A stretch of DNA of 64,000 nucleotides, taken from Andalucia godoyi (taxonomy: Eukaryota; Discoba; Jakobea; Jakobida; Andaluciidae). Below the pieces are notes generated by a model, which made no database searches, had not been told where the DNA came from, and was given only the letters and a program-made list of their open reading frames with translations. Location of the stretch: NCBI GenBank assembly GCA_009859145.1, contig VRVR01000042.1:62001-126000 (forward strand), read 5' to 3'. Positions 46,241 through 56,021 of this stretch are shown piece by piece; position 1 is the stretch's first letter, and each line of letters opens with the position of its first letter. Position numbers and translations under genes: made by a program.

Positions 46241-48139
46241 TTATTGCTGATCCTTAATCGAGGATGATCCTTGTGCCCAGGCATTTTGAACCGGACGAGA
46301 TGCCGGTCTTCCGGGAACGTACATGTTCCATTTGCCTGTTTTCGACTTTCCATTGTCCTTTTGTTGGAAGGAATTCCTGTCGTGTGGAGACGAATTCGTA
46401 CTCGAAGACGGCGCAACCGCAAGAGAAGGGAAGTCGGAAGCAGAATGAAACACCGGATACGAACCTTGGGGATCCGCAGCGGAAGAAGACGGTGCAGTGC
46501 TCTTACCAACCACCTGTGACACCCATGGAGACGGCGACTTGCCAGCTTCCGAATTCGAATTCTTCCCGGCTAAGGTAGGCCACGCATCTATGTTGGAAGA
46601 CGTCGCTCCTGAGCGAACGGTATTCCCCCAAGGCCCAGAAGTTGACTGTTGCGCGACAGAGCTGCCAGTCGATGAATTGGTTGCAACGACTGAAGGAGCC
46701 AAAGGAGGATGGTCCGCAAGACGAAGAACAGCGATCCCTTCTCGAGCCCGCTGTTCGCGTTCTCTGCCCTTCAATTCCTTCTCACGTTCCTCCTCGATAA
46801 CAAACTTCAGGTCGCCTCGTTGCTGCTCATTGGGACAGCTGTCAGCAAGGTCTCTCAGGATTTCAAAAGAAATTCTTCCATCAAACGACTCCTGCACAGC
46901 CTTGAGGAAGGTGAGAGCATTACGAACACCCCGTCGGTAGTCGGCCGCAAAAGCTTGAAATCGCTTAAATTTTGCTTCATCGTTGTCAAGAGCGCTGCGA
47001 ATCTTCTGCGACAATGAAGAGCTACCGTCTGCATCTGACGTTGCACTGTGGGGTCCTGCACTGTTAGAAGAAGCTGTGGCGGTTGAACGTTTCTTGTGAG
47101 ATTTGGAAGACGGGGCAACAGCATCTCGCGACTGGGACTCAAAGTTTCGCGCAGACGCATCCTGAGGAGTAAATCGATCTCCCGCTACAGGTGGCTGCCG
47201 AGACATCATGGATCGATGAATGTCTTCGCGGGACCGCATGGGCATGTTCAGATTCGCTACCGACGTCAGATCTACAACATCGTGGCTATTTCGATTTGTT
47301 CTCCTCTCACGCCGTCTTTGAGAGTCATCGGCCGAGTCGGAAGACGATACGATAAATCCCAAATCCAACTTGTTTCCAACACGTCCTTCATCATGGACAA
47401 CAGCCATGTGCGTACGCAAATCAGCTTCCGACGCAAACACACTGAACTTGTCATCCTGACAGCTCTTGACTGGGCATGGAAAGTGATCCTCATTAAAGTG
47501 CTTTTCAAGCTCCGGAAAGCCTCTAAAGTACAAGAAGTGTACATTCTGTCGTTGGCATAGGAAACACTGCTCATGCTTTCGGTTCATGTGCTCAAACAAC
47601 TCATCCTCACTATAAAAATATTCTCTGCAAAACTTGCACTGGGGATGACCCTTGAAGGACGTTTGCACAGACTCATCTCCACGATTTTTGTGATGATTCA
47701 ATTCCCGGTCATTGAACAAAGGAAGTTCGCAAATGAATTTCTTTGACGAGCGAGCACACAATTCGCAGTACTGTTTGTGGTGCACAGCCTTAACATGATG
47801 CTTGAGACCCTGCACACCCTCTTGCTTCTCGTGGCACTCTGGACAAGCAGTAGACTTGAGTTCCTTCACCAGATCAAAAATCTCTCTCGAGTTGCAGTAA
47901 ACATTAAAGCTGCGCTCATGAATGAGGGAGGGCAGTTTGTATGATGCAAAGAGTGCAGATTTGTCTGCAGAAAGCACCACAACAGGAAGATCTGCCTTGC
48001 AAATGCAGCATTTCGTATCTCGAGATAGGATGCGAAGACGAAGTGAACACTTGTAGCAAACTGAATGGTGGTTGCATGGTCCGACAGACACGATGCTCAT
48101 TTCCTCACAGCAAACAGAGCAGTGTGTAAGGTCTTCCAT
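46241..48139 (-). CDS. ZNF598/Hel2-like E3 ubiquitin ligase
   Basis: 632 residues from the ATG of MEDLTHCSVC. Residues about 7-58 form the atypical RING (CSVCCEEM...CNHHSVCYKC...CCICK) and are followed by the C2H2-type zinc-finger series typical of ZNF598/Hel2: CPECHEKQEGVQGLKHHVKAVH, CELCARSSKKFICELPLF, CKFCREYFYSEDELFEHMNRKHEQCFLC and CPVKSCQDDKFSVFASEADLRTHM. The C-terminus is Ser/Pro/Ala-rich and disordered. Hel2/ZNF598 senses collided ribosomes and ubiquitinates 40S proteins, starting ribosome quality control. Complete and typical in length. Confidence 0.94.
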   Translation of the reverse strand: MEDLTHCSVCCEEMSIVSVGPCNHHSVCYKCSLRLRILSRDTKCCICKADLPVVVLSADKSALFASYKLPSLIHERSFNVYCNSREIFDLVKELKSTACPECHEKQEGVQGLKHHVKAVHHKQYCELCARSSKKFICELPLFNDRELNHHKNRGDESVQTSFKGHPQCKFCREYFYSEDELFEHMNRKHEQCFLCQRQNVHFLYFRGFPELEKHFNEDHFPCPVKSCQDDKFSVFASEADLRTHMAVVHDEGRVGNKLDLGFIVSSSDSADDSQRRRERRTNRNSHDVVDLTSVANLNMPMRSREDIHRSMMSRQPPVAGDRFTPQDASARNFESQSRDAVAPSSKSHKKRSTATASSNSAGPHSATSDADGSSSLSQKIRSALDNDEAKFKRFQAFAADYRRGVRNALTFLKAVQESFDGRISFEILRDLADSCPNEQQRGDLKFVIEEEREKELKGREREQRAREGIAVLRLADHPPLAPSVVATNSSTGSSVAQQSTSGPWGNTVRSGATSSNIDAWPTLAGKNSNSEAGKSPSPWVSQVVGKSTAPSSSAADPQGSYPVFHSASDFPSLAVAPSSSTNSSPHDRNSFQQKDNGKSKTGKWNMYVPGRPASRPVQNAWAQGSSSIKDQQ

Positions 48140-48686
48140 TCCTATTCTTCTTTGTAAAATATAACCAGCCTTGGGGATTCGGTTTCGACACAAGTACTTT
48201 GAAGCGGTGTAGCGAAAGGGGGAAAAAAAAGAAAACGGAAGCAGAAGTTGTAAAGCACGCAAAGCTATGAGATTTTCAGACTATAGAAAATCTGCAATCC
48301 AAAACACGCCTTTCCCCTTTGTTTTTGCTTTCTCATAATGATTCACATTGGCAGCATCAAGGCTCAAGCACCCCGAGTGTTCAAGTCGCTCGAGCACTGT
48401 CAGATGTCAAGTCCGATTCTAGACCATTCGAACCTTCCATTTCGGCTGTCAAAAGAAACTGCGAGCTCGGAGCGTTTGGAGTTCAAAGACAAGGAGGCAA
48501 GGAGGCAAGGAGGCAAGGAGGCAAGGAGGCAAGGAGGCAAGGAGGCAAGGAGGCAAGGAGGCAAGGAGGCAAAGGGATAAAGGAAACTCGCTGAGCATCC
48601 CAGATTATCCGGTGTACTGTTGTGAAATACGGAAACCGCACTGGCCGAATGAATAGAACAGTGATCGTGAACGGGCGGAGAGTAGA
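48140..48686. promoter_or_regulatory. Divergent promoter region with minisatellite
   Basis: About 550 bp between divergently transcribed ZNF598-like and four-TM genes. Includes the 8-bp tandem repeat at 48488-48577. No gene seen. Confidence 0.45.
48488..48577 (+). repeat. 8-bp minisatellite (AAGGAGGC)n
   Basis: Roughly ten near-perfect tandem AAGGAGGC units end about 110 bp upstream of the next gene's ATG. The unit number is likely variable. Confidence 0.95.
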
Positions 48687-49424
48687 ATGAAGGTGATGAT
48701 GTTTACATTTATTCGCAGACGTTCTGCGTTGTTCTGGCTGACGGTATTGTGTGTCGTTCAAATTGCACTCGTTGCTGTTGCGTTGGGGACTTCGCAATGG
48801 TTTGTTCGCGCGTCTTTGAAACCAATGAGCTCAAAAGCGAATGTTTACGAGGCGGACGACGGTTCTCGGGCGCAAAATCAAGCGATCGGTGTTTTTCGAG
48901 GACAGTCGAATCTCGGTTCATCAGAGCTCATTTCCACGACATTGGCAATCGACAATATGAAATCCAATTACGATTCTTTGTTTGAACGCGGTGTCTTGGA
49001 CAGCGATTCGTTGCTGAATGACTGCGATCGGATCCGCGATGCTTCTGTTTTCGCCATTGTAATGTGTCTTGCGGCAATTGTTTGCTGGGTTGCGACCCTT
49101 GTCTTTATTACCATGTCGCACTTCATCGTGCGTCTGAACCACATCAAGGTGTCTTTGCTTGCCTCTCTGACGCTTTTTACTTCTCTAGTGATTGTTCTCA
49201 TTACTCTCATTATTTATAGCGGAATGTTTCCTCGTAGAATATACTCTTTTGTGCAGGTTTCCACGAATATTCCAGTACAGGTCGATTTTGACGATGTGTT
49301 CTTTGCTGGTTATTCGTTTTATCTTGTTTGCGTCGCCTTCTTCTTGTCTGCAATCTCATCCACTATCGCATACGCATGGTATCGGAACCACATTTGGATC
49401 AGTAAGGGATCTCCCCTTCAGTAA
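48687..49424 (+). CDS. Four-transmembrane (claudin-like) membrane protein 2
   Basis: 245 residues, four membrane segments (about 16-36, 122-145, 155-177, 208-229) with a large loop after TM1 rich in Ser/Asn/Asp, as in claudin/PMP22-like proteins. TM1 starts right after a basic IRRRS. Layout equals the 18446-19423 protein, but sequences differ too much by eye to claim homology. The loop has a possible N-glycosylation site (NNM-type positions are absent; check sequons). Function unknown. A tandem 8-bp minisatellite lies in its upstream region. Confidence 0.7.
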   Translation: MKVMMFTFIRRRSALFWLTVLCVVQIALVAVALGTSQWFVRASLKPMSSKANVYEADDGSRAQNQAIGVFRGQSNLGSSELISTTLAIDNMKSNYDSLFERGVLDSDSLLNDCDRIRDASVFAIVMCLAAIVCWVATLVFITMSHFIVRLNHIKVSLLASLTLFTSLVIVLITLIIYSGMFPRRIYSFVQVSTNIPVQVDFDDVFFAGYSFYLVCVAFFLSAISSTIAYAWYRNHIWISKGSPLQ

Positions 49425-49489
49425 TATAGAAAAAAATAATAATCGCACTATTATAGTTTAAACGTTCTGCACACTAGTCTCTCGGTTCA

Positions 49490-51688
49490 TCAGGAAAACA
49501 TGTCCTTGTACGGCTCTTCAGAAGGTTTCTCGCTATCAGACATTCGTCGAATATCCTGTCCGTCCCTCAACATGGAAGCCCGGTCCATTTGATCCAGCAA
49601 CTGCATCCACTCCGGTACACTCGATGATGCCGCAGCAGCGGCGGAAGACGCCGAGGTCGACTCCCGCTCTGCCGTTGCATCCTGTTTTGGTGCCGATGGG
49701 GGTGCCATTCTCGGTTGAGCAGCTTGCGACGGTTGCACTGCAGAGGGGGCTGGCGTTGATGGCGTGGACGCAGCCGGTTGGGTCGATGCAGCACGCGGAG
49801 CCACTGCAGCAGGCGCCGCCGCGGGCAACGGACTAGAGGATGCAGATTCGGCATTCAGCGTGTTGTACTGTCGCAGAAGGTCATGGTCGTCGGACATGCA
49901 AGGCGGATTTCGTGCACGAGGGAAGTCTGCAACACGCTGCAGCGTAGCGGAAAAGGAGCGGAAACCTGCCATGAACGGCGATGTCGCAAGCGTGACGCCC
50001 ATCATGGACTGCAGCATGTTGTCAAACAATGTTTCCAGGAATAAAACAAATCGATCACGACCGACTTCGTCCCGAATTGCGGAAATCAATCCAAAGAGTT
50101 CTGCGTTCAATTCTTCCAAAAATGATGCATCGTCCATCTCTCGAGCTCGATTGACAAACAAGGAATATACGTTGTACAAACCACCGGTGAGAAGACCTCG
50201 CACGCGGGCTCGATTGAACCAAGAATACGCGTACACAGAAGATCCCGCAGGAGGAAAGAAATCCTCAGCAGCCTCACGAGCCGCAAGAGCAATTTGTTCA
50301 TTGGTCATCGAAGCACGATTTCCAAGAATCGTTTCACGCACTTGATTTCGCACACGTGCTAGCGGCTGGAGGTTACCTTGAACCACAGAAAACAAATCCG
50401 ACACGGTCAACGAGCCGTCAGAGATCATGTTCATCAGACCTGGGGGTAAAATGCCGGATCCCTGCAGCCCTTGCAGTACAGCGTTCATTGGGTTGACAGC
50501 GGTCATCCCAGGAACATTCAAAGGAACCCCACCAGCAGCTCCAAAACTCTGCGCAAACCCTTGCATAATTTGCTGCAACGGCAACTGTTGCATGATGCCC
50601 GTTAAGTTGGGGATCACAGCGGCAAGAGGATTCGATTGCTGCTGTTGCTGCAGATTTTGTTGCCCATGCGGCGCGGGGGGTTGCCCTTCGGCATGCATCT
50701 GCATTGATGGATTCTGAGCACCTCCAAACATCTGATTCATTGCATCCATTAGCGGGCCCTGGACAGCAGAGAGAATCGAACCCAAGTCAGACGCATTTGC
50801 ACCATTTGCCACAATTGCAGCTCCTGCTGGTATCTGGAATGCCATCATTGAAGGAGCCTGCTGCGGTTGCTGAGGCTGAGGCTGAGGATGGGGCTGAGGC
50901 GGCTGTTGCACATTGCCGCCGTGCATCGCTTCGAATGGCGAGACCGGATGTTGTGACGTAATGAACGACCCTGGGGGCAGACCAGAGTTTGCAGGTGCAG
51001 GCATTTGCGTTCCTATCCACGGCGAATTCCACACTCTGACCATTCCAGCCATCCGATACGGCAACTGATCCAGCTGGTCTTGGGTTCCATGAAGATGTAG
51101 CTGCACGCCGGTGATGGGTGGTAGCGAAATAGGTGGCAAGTTGATTGGTTGGCTCGCATTCTGCGGAGGTCCTTCGAACCTGAATCGAACCTGAGCAGAC
51201 GGTTGTTGTTGTTGTTGTTGTTGTTGTTGTTGCTGCTGCTGCTGCTGTTGTGTTGGATGAGACTGCTGCTGCTGCTGCTGCTGCTGCTGCGGCTGAACAG
51301 GTCTGACATTCACGTTCACATTCAGTGCTGCAACAGGGCGTGCCGACTGGGCAACATTTCCGAGACTGGAAGATGCTGCAGGCGCAGGTGCAGGTGTGGG
51401 CGCGGGTGCGGACGATGATGGCGCAGAAGAAGACGAAGAGCCCGGCTTCGAGGTATCGGCGCGAACAACAAGATGCACCACCTTGCCATCCGAAAGGCTG
51501 GGATACGACGAAATAGGCTCATCGTCCTGGAGCACCTTTCCCTGGAAAATAAGACGCTGCGACTCGATGGGAACTCCTGATGGACCAGCAATCAGACGCT
51601 TCAGCTCCGCAACACGCATTGCCGATGCGACCTTCTGGTCGAACGTACGACCATCAATGAGTTTCAGCTTGATGGAAAACTCGGACAT
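49490..51688 (-). CDS. BAG6/Scythe-like or ubiquilin-like ubiquitin-domain protein
   Basis: 732 residues from the ATG of MSEFSIKLK. Residues 1-75 are a ubiquitin-like domain (KLKLIDGRTFDQKV, IESQRLIFQGKVLQDDEPISSYPSLSDGKVVHLVVR). A Ser/Pro/Ala/Gln-rich region with polyglutamine tracts (about 130-175) follows. The middle has Met/Gly/Pro-rich stretches and QAPSMMAFQIPAGA. The C-terminal third is helical (REAAEDFFPPAGSSVYAYSWFNRARVRG, FVLFLETLFDNMLQSMMGV) as in BAG6. BAG6 chaperones tail-anchored and misfolded proteins to degradation. A canonical BAG domain or ubiquilin UBA is not obvious at the C-terminus, so the assignment is tentative. Confidence 0.75.
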   Translation of the reverse strand: MSEFSIKLKLIDGRTFDQKVASAMRVAELKRLIAGPSGVPIESQRLIFQGKVLQDDEPISSYPSLSDGKVVHLVVRADTSKPGSSSSSAPSSSAPAPTPAPAPAASSSLGNVAQSARPVAALNVNVNVRPVQPQQQQQQQQQSHPTQQQQQQQQQQQQQQQQPSAQVRFRFEGPPQNASQPINLPPISLPPITGVQLHLHGTQDQLDQLPYRMAGMVRVWNSPWIGTQMPAPANSGLPPGSFITSQHPVSPFEAMHGGNVQQPPQPHPQPQPQQPQQAPSMMAFQIPAGAAIVANGANASDLGSILSAVQGPLMDAMNQMFGGAQNPSMQMHAEGQPPAPHGQQNLQQQQQSNPLAAVIPNLTGIMQQLPLQQIMQGFAQSFGAAGGVPLNVPGMTAVNPMNAVLQGLQGSGILPPGLMNMISDGSLTVSDLFSVVQGNLQPLARVRNQVRETILGNRASMTNEQIALAAREAAEDFFPPAGSSVYAYSWFNRARVRGLLTGGLYNVYSLFVNRAREMDDASFLEELNAELFGLISAIRDEVGRDRFVLFLETLFDNMLQSMMGVTLATSPFMAGFRSFSATLQRVADFPRARNPPCMSDDHDLLRQYNTLNAESASSSPLPAAAPAAVAPRAASTQPAASTPSTPAPSAVQPSQAAQPRMAPPSAPKQDATAERESTSASSAAAAASSSVPEWMQLLDQMDRASMLRDGQDIRRMSDSEKPSEEPYKDMFS
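51199..51291 (-). repeat. CAG/CAA tract encoding polyglutamine
   Basis: Within the BAG6-like gene, two mixed CAG/CAA runs (about 51202-51252 and 51262-51291 on the plus strand as GTTGTT/GCTGCT) code for glutamine repeats, interrupted by SHPT. Mixed codons argue for selection on the protein rather than pure slippage. Confidence 0.85.
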
Positions 51689-52172
51689 GTCCAGCTTCAA
51701 TCGCGCACTATCTCTTCAGAACTCTGAGAACCTGAGACACCAGTTATAAAAAAAGAAGAAGAAGACGAAGGAGAAACAAACAGAATTAAAATAATAAAAA
51801 AAAAAGAAACTGGAAAACAACAACAAAATCCTTGGAAAGTCCAAACAGCAAAAGCATTCTTCATGACCTCATACTGTATACACCCTGCACACATGAAGAT
51901 TGAAAGGATGTGCAACGTGGGGGTTTTCCAAAGGGAAAAGAAGCTCCAGTTGATGCTTGATGCTGCAAACTGGAATTTTCACTTCAAGTGACACCATTTC
52001 GCTTGCTTCCTTGGAGACAAAAAACCAAAAACAAACGCACCTCTGATAAGCATTCAAAAGTGTCCAATATGCTCATCTCGTTGTCGTTTAATTTATTTTT
52101 ATTTTTATTGCATTTATTTTTCTACAAACTCATTATCAGTGTCCTTATTGGTACTGTTTTTGTCACCATCCC

Positions 52173-52204
<32 letters not shown>

Positions 52205-52425
52205 GTAATATTAATATTCGCCAGCAAAGCCATTGTGGAACGCTTTCTGCAGTGTTTCCTGTCGACGTCTGTGCTGCACCGTCATTCTTTTTTCTTGCTT
52301 TCCCCTTTCGATCACTGAACAGAAATTGATACATTCGCCAAACGAGAAGGCAGTCAAATCTGGACCGGAATAGGCACCAGGCACCGGAATTACAGAATAG
52401 GAAAGGAGAAAGAAAAACAGCAAGA
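51689..52425. promoter_or_regulatory. Divergent promoter region with (TTG)n
   Basis: About 740 bp between divergent BAG6-like and PITH genes. Contains a (TTG)n tract at about 52174-52206. No gene seen. Confidence 0.45.
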
Positions 52426-52893
52426 ATGTCACAGTTTCGTAATATTTCAGATCTCGTGGATCCGTCGCAGCTTTCGTGTCTGAATTGCAAACAGCAGCCG
52501 ACATCGTCGACGCTTTCTTGTGTGTCGGATGTTGATGAGCAATTGCTATTACATGTACCTTTTCAACAGTTCGTCAAAGTCCATTCGTTTGTTTTCTCTG
52601 GAAATGCTCGAACAGTGCAAGTGTGGGTGAATAAGATGAATATGGGTTTTGAGGATGTCGACCGAGACCCCCCGTCGCAGGAGTTCTTGCTGTCAGGAAA
52701 GTCAAACGAAGAGGTTCTCAGCGTCTTTGTTCGGTTCCAAAAAGTGAGTTCTCTGACATTCTTCTTCAAGGATAATATAGATGACTCAGAAGTCACCAAA
52801 GTGGACAGAATCATCATCAAAGGAACACCGGTTGACACGACAAGCATGAAAGACTTCAACAAACAGCAACCGAAAGCACCGGGACAGGAATAG
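52426..52893 (+). CDS. PITH-domain protein (TXNL1/PITHD1-like)
   Basis: 155 residues, the whole length being one PITH domain: DLVDPSQLSCLNCKQQP, VSDVDEQLLLHVPFQQFVKVHSFVFSG, TVQVWVNKMNMGFEDVDRDPPSQEFLL, RFQKVSSLTFFFKDNIDDSEVTKVDRIIIKG. The domain is named for proteasome-interacting thioredoxin; TXNL1 has thioredoxin plus PITH, while PITHD1 has PITH alone. Here no thioredoxin part precedes it, so it is closest to PITHD1, a proteasome-associated protein. Cytosolic. Confidence 0.95.
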   Translation: MSQFRNISDLVDPSQLSCLNCKQQPTSSTLSCVSDVDEQLLLHVPFQQFVKVHSFVFSGNARTVQVWVNKMNMGFEDVDRDPPSQEFLLSGKSNEEVLSVFVRFQKVSSLTFFFKDNIDDSEVTKVDRIIIKGTPVDTTSMKDFNKQQPKAPGQE

Positions 52894-53723
52894 CCAGCAG
52901 AAATCTCTCTCTCTCTCTCTCGTTTTCCGCCCCGGCCACCGTCTGTTTCATTCAGTGTTCATGCATCAAAAAGATAAAGAATTATTTCAACCCCCCAAAC
53001 CAACAACAACAATAATAATAATAAATGCAAATGAAAGTGAACAGCAATTTTGCAGCTTTATACCTTTCCTCCCTCCCTCCCTCCGGTGGCATGGGCGTTT
53101 CTCTGCAGAGCACTGGTGTTCTCCTGTGAAACCAAGCGCGGTGAATCTCAGCACGCACAGCGAAGGAAAAAAGGCCTCTTTCCATGTCGAGCATCCTTCG
53201 CCCTTCTCGTCAGAGATGAGTGAGCTGGACTGCGAGCTGCGTGATCCCAGGCTGGAAAAAGTGTGCTGCGGAATGCGGGGGTCGGCGGACACACAGGCAA
53301 GGAAGAAAAATAAGACAACGACCGTCGACGTCTGTCGAGCGACATCACATGCGACAATGTTTTTGTTTGTTGCACAAGAAAAAATAATGCTTGATGCTAG
53401 CAATGCAGGAGCCTGAATGGAAACAGCTGTAATGGATTCCTAGATTGACCGTTATTTTCGTATCCCCAGATTCCCTCTCACGGTCTCACTCCAGTTTCTG
53501 CTGGTTTCACCAATTCCATTAGCAATTTTTTTGCACAGTGCGTTGAACATTGACCCCATTCTTCGTATCGTGAACATTCACCAACCGACGTTTTGCGTGA
53601 TTGTGTTTGATATTGTGCGTGTGTGTGTGTGTGTGTGTGTTTCGCTCCATTCCTGTTTCTTTATTTTTTCGAATATTCGCTTGGAGAAGAAGCAAAGCAA
53701 AAAAGGAGCAAAGAAGGCGGAAG
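52894..53723. other. Intergenic, microsatellite-bearing
   Basis: About 830 bp with CT-rich (52903-52920), (AAT)n-like (53009-53022) and (GT)n (53614-53641) tracts. No gene seen; open frames overlap with no domain. Confidence 0.45.
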
Positions 53724-55484
53724 ATGAGTGTTCTTCAGCATTCTGAAAAAGAGAACATCCTGTTTGAAGCAGATGAAGAAGTGGTGATGTTCCGAAGAGT
53801 CCGCCAGAGCAGTACGAATGTCGTTGTCAGTTCTTGTCCGTCAACAGGAAAAGATCCGTCGACTCCAGTGCAGATCCGTCCTCGTGGGGCGTTGCGGCCG
53901 CTGAACCAAATTACTCCGTCGGTCTACGATTTCATCCATACTCCGAAACGGTTTTGTTCAAAGGAGCCAAGAAGAATAATTGAAGAAGCAACATATTGGC
54001 GTTCCACATTGTCGATTCAAAGATGGTTCCGGCAGCGATTACTTGTTTTGAGCTTGTTTCAAAGTATGAAACGGTCTTTCAAGACATTCAGAAAGTCGAT
54101 CGTTTCCATGCAACGGATTTGGAAATCAAAGCTGATGGTTCGGAATCTGAGGATTCAGCGTCGCAAAGAGCTGGATTCATTCATTGCACTTGAACGTCAG
54201 CAACAACGAGAGCGCTGCGTGTCTCTCATTGCTGCTCTTTGGAGAGGCAGGGTTGCCAGGAAGGAGGCTCAGCGGCTGAAAGATTTGAAGTCAAAAATGA
54301 GGAAAATCGAGACGCTAAGGGAAAAGATCTCGAGAGCTGGAGCAGCCGCACCTCTGGTTGCACCACAGCCGTTTCCTACGTCCACTGCGACCTCTCTCCC
54401 AACCAGTTCATTCTTGAGCATCGACACTGGCAGTAGTAGCAGCGGTTCGTCGTTCAACGCCGCAGACGATCTTGCATCGAAACGCGCAGAATTAGCAAAA
54501 CTTCGCGAGAAGAGGCTCATGCTTCGAGCGATGCGTTCTGGAGATGGCGGATCCGCGTTTTCTGCGTATCAGCCTGCATCTTCTTCAGCCTCCTCCTCCA
54601 CCTCCTCTTCATTGCCGTCCTATTCGAGCATCTCAGACATAGCGGTTTCGTTTGGGTCTGCCTCTGACTGTACCAATGCGTCTCCTGCTTCCTTCCATGA
54701 TGACCTTTCTGCCAGCTCTTCGTCCTGTCTCGTCACAGCGGCTCCTGCTGTTCTGATGCCTGCGTACAGAACCGGTGCTTCGTTGCTTACCTCTGGTGCA
54801 TCGCCGTCTCGAACCTTTGGAGGTGTGCGCATTGTGTTCATGAAGGATTCTTCCAACGGATTGCTGTCTCCGGTGTCATCTCAAGAAACAAGTTTGACCC
54901 CACTCGCAAATGCACTCTCACTTCATCAAACCCCGATGTTTGCAGTAGCCCAAGCTCCTGAAATGGAAAACGGATCGTTCGGGGACGATCCCATTCTTGC
55001 GTCATCACCGACACACGGCGCAAGTCCCATGGATCTCGATCCGCTTGAAGTCCCAGCACTGTCAAGCTCTGATGCAGTGTATGGTTCTTCGAAGAAGCGT
55101 TCGAAAAGCAGTGGCAGAAGAGTTCGATTCAACGACAAGGAACTTGAACAAGTGCAGTTGTACTCGTTATATACAGATCCGACCGTTGCTGGCTACGAAG
55201 GATCCAAATTGTCCACTCCGAGCAAGAAGAGTTTGAAGCTGGTGGAGCGGAAGGACGTCGCAAGTGTTCCGAGAGCGATTTTGCGCCATCTTTCGCAGAG
55301 CGACCACGACATGCTGTCACTTGCAAACACGATCCATAACAAGAAGTTGATCGCTATCGAAGCGGATCACGTGGCGTTTGGAGTTCCAGACAAGGACGAC
55401 GAGCTACGATTTCTCCGAAACACGTTCCAGAGAAGGAGATCGCTTGTCGGCGAAATCCTCGATCACATAGAGGACTTTTGGTGA
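53724..55484 (+). CDS. IQ-motif protein with a PP1-binding-like RVxF motif
   Basis: 586 residues from the first ATG. Residues about 90-170 are basic helix with IQ-like patterns (IQRWFRQRLLVLSLFQ, MQRIWKSKLMVRNLRIQRRKEL, LIAALWRGRVARKEAQRL), as calmodulin-binding repeats. The centre (220-450) is Ser/Ala/Pro-rich and disordered. Near residue 465 the sequence GRRVRFNDKELEQV matches the PP1-docking RVxF motif, followed by a basic end. CTPKK-like SP/TP sites are frequent. Together this suggests a cytoskeletal or mitotic scaffold that could recruit PP1 and calmodulin; this is inference from short motifs. The family is not recognised. Confidence 0.75.
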   Translation: MSVLQHSEKENILFEADEEVVMFRRVRQSSTNVVVSSCPSTGKDPSTPVQIRPRGALRPLNQITPSVYDFIHTPKRFCSKEPRRIIEEATYWRSTLSIQRWFRQRLLVLSLFQSMKRSFKTFRKSIVSMQRIWKSKLMVRNLRIQRRKELDSFIALERQQQRERCVSLIAALWRGRVARKEAQRLKDLKSKMRKIETLREKISRAGAAAPLVAPQPFPTSTATSLPTSSFLSIDTGSSSSGSSFNAADDLASKRAELAKLREKRLMLRAMRSGDGGSAFSAYQPASSSASSSTSSSLPSYSSISDIAVSFGSASDCTNASPASFHDDLSASSSSCLVTAAPAVLMPAYRTGASLLTSGASPSRTFGGVRIVFMKDSSNGLLSPVSSQETSLTPLANALSLHQTPMFAVAQAPEMENGSFGDDPILASSPTHGASPMDLDPLEVPALSSSDAVYGSSKKRSKSSGRRVRFNDKELEQVQLYSLYTDPTVAGYEGSKLSTPSKKSLKLVERKDVASVPRAILRHLSQSDHDMLSLANTIHNKKLIAIEADHVAFGVPDKDDELRFLRNTFQRRRSLVGEILDHIEDFW

Positions 55485-55736
55485 GCGAGCATGCAGCCCA
55501 TTCTTTTTACTTTGACCCGCAAAAAACACTCATCTGTACAATACTAGCAACAAGAATAACAAAAACGAAAACAAAAAACTAACAAACAAAAAAGCAACAG
55601 CAACATTTTAGGAAAACGACTGCGTACTCCAGGAGTGAAAATGCTATCTTTTTTTAAAATCAAATGTATGTACAGCGCACACGGTGAACGATGGCTAATG
55701 AGCAGTCAGTGTTTTCTTGAAAGTACTGCCACGGAG
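55485..55736. other. Intergenic
   Basis: About 250 bp between the convergent IQ-protein and KEN-box genes, A-rich near 55560-55600. No gene seen. Confidence 0.5.
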
Positions 55737-56021
55737 TCACAAACAGTCATTTGAAATATACCGATTTCCTTCTGATAACGATCCCTTGTACATCCTGCTC
55801 GTTGTCGTAACAAACAGCTTTGGTTTTCCAATGGGCCGAGAATCAGGAAGCAAATCATCTTTGAAGATCTTTTGTGGCGTGTGCTCTCCGATTTCCTTGA
55901 AACCGTGCGGAACGGATTTGCATGCAACAAGGTTGCGACTGCCGAGTGTAATTGTGGAAATGGCTCCTACCCCTCCCATCAGCACGGGAACTGGCTTTGT
56001 GTTTTCCTTATTGTCTGTCAT
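55737..56021 (-). CDS. Small KEN-box protein of unknown function
   Basis: 94 residues from the ATG of MTDNKENTKP; the frame is open further upstream through two later ATGs of weaker context. A KEN-box degron lies at residues 5-7. The rest is Ser/Thr/Pro/basic with a central SRNL (RxxL-like) and PQKIF. No hydrophobic segments. APC/C-regulated small proteins (securins, PCNA-associated factors, for example) share this composition but I cannot assign a family. Convergent with the IQ-motif gene, 252 bp apart. Confidence 0.5.
   Translation of the reverse strand: MTDNKENTKPVPVLMGGVGAISTITLGSRNLVACKSVPHGFKEIGEHTPQKIFKDDLLPDSRPIGKPKLFVTTTSRMYKGSLSEGNRYISNDCL

Noticed and set aside
50760-50790. tRNA B-box-like GGTTCGATTC on the minus strand
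   Set aside because: It lies inside the BAG6-like coding region, with no A box or acceptor stem nearby.
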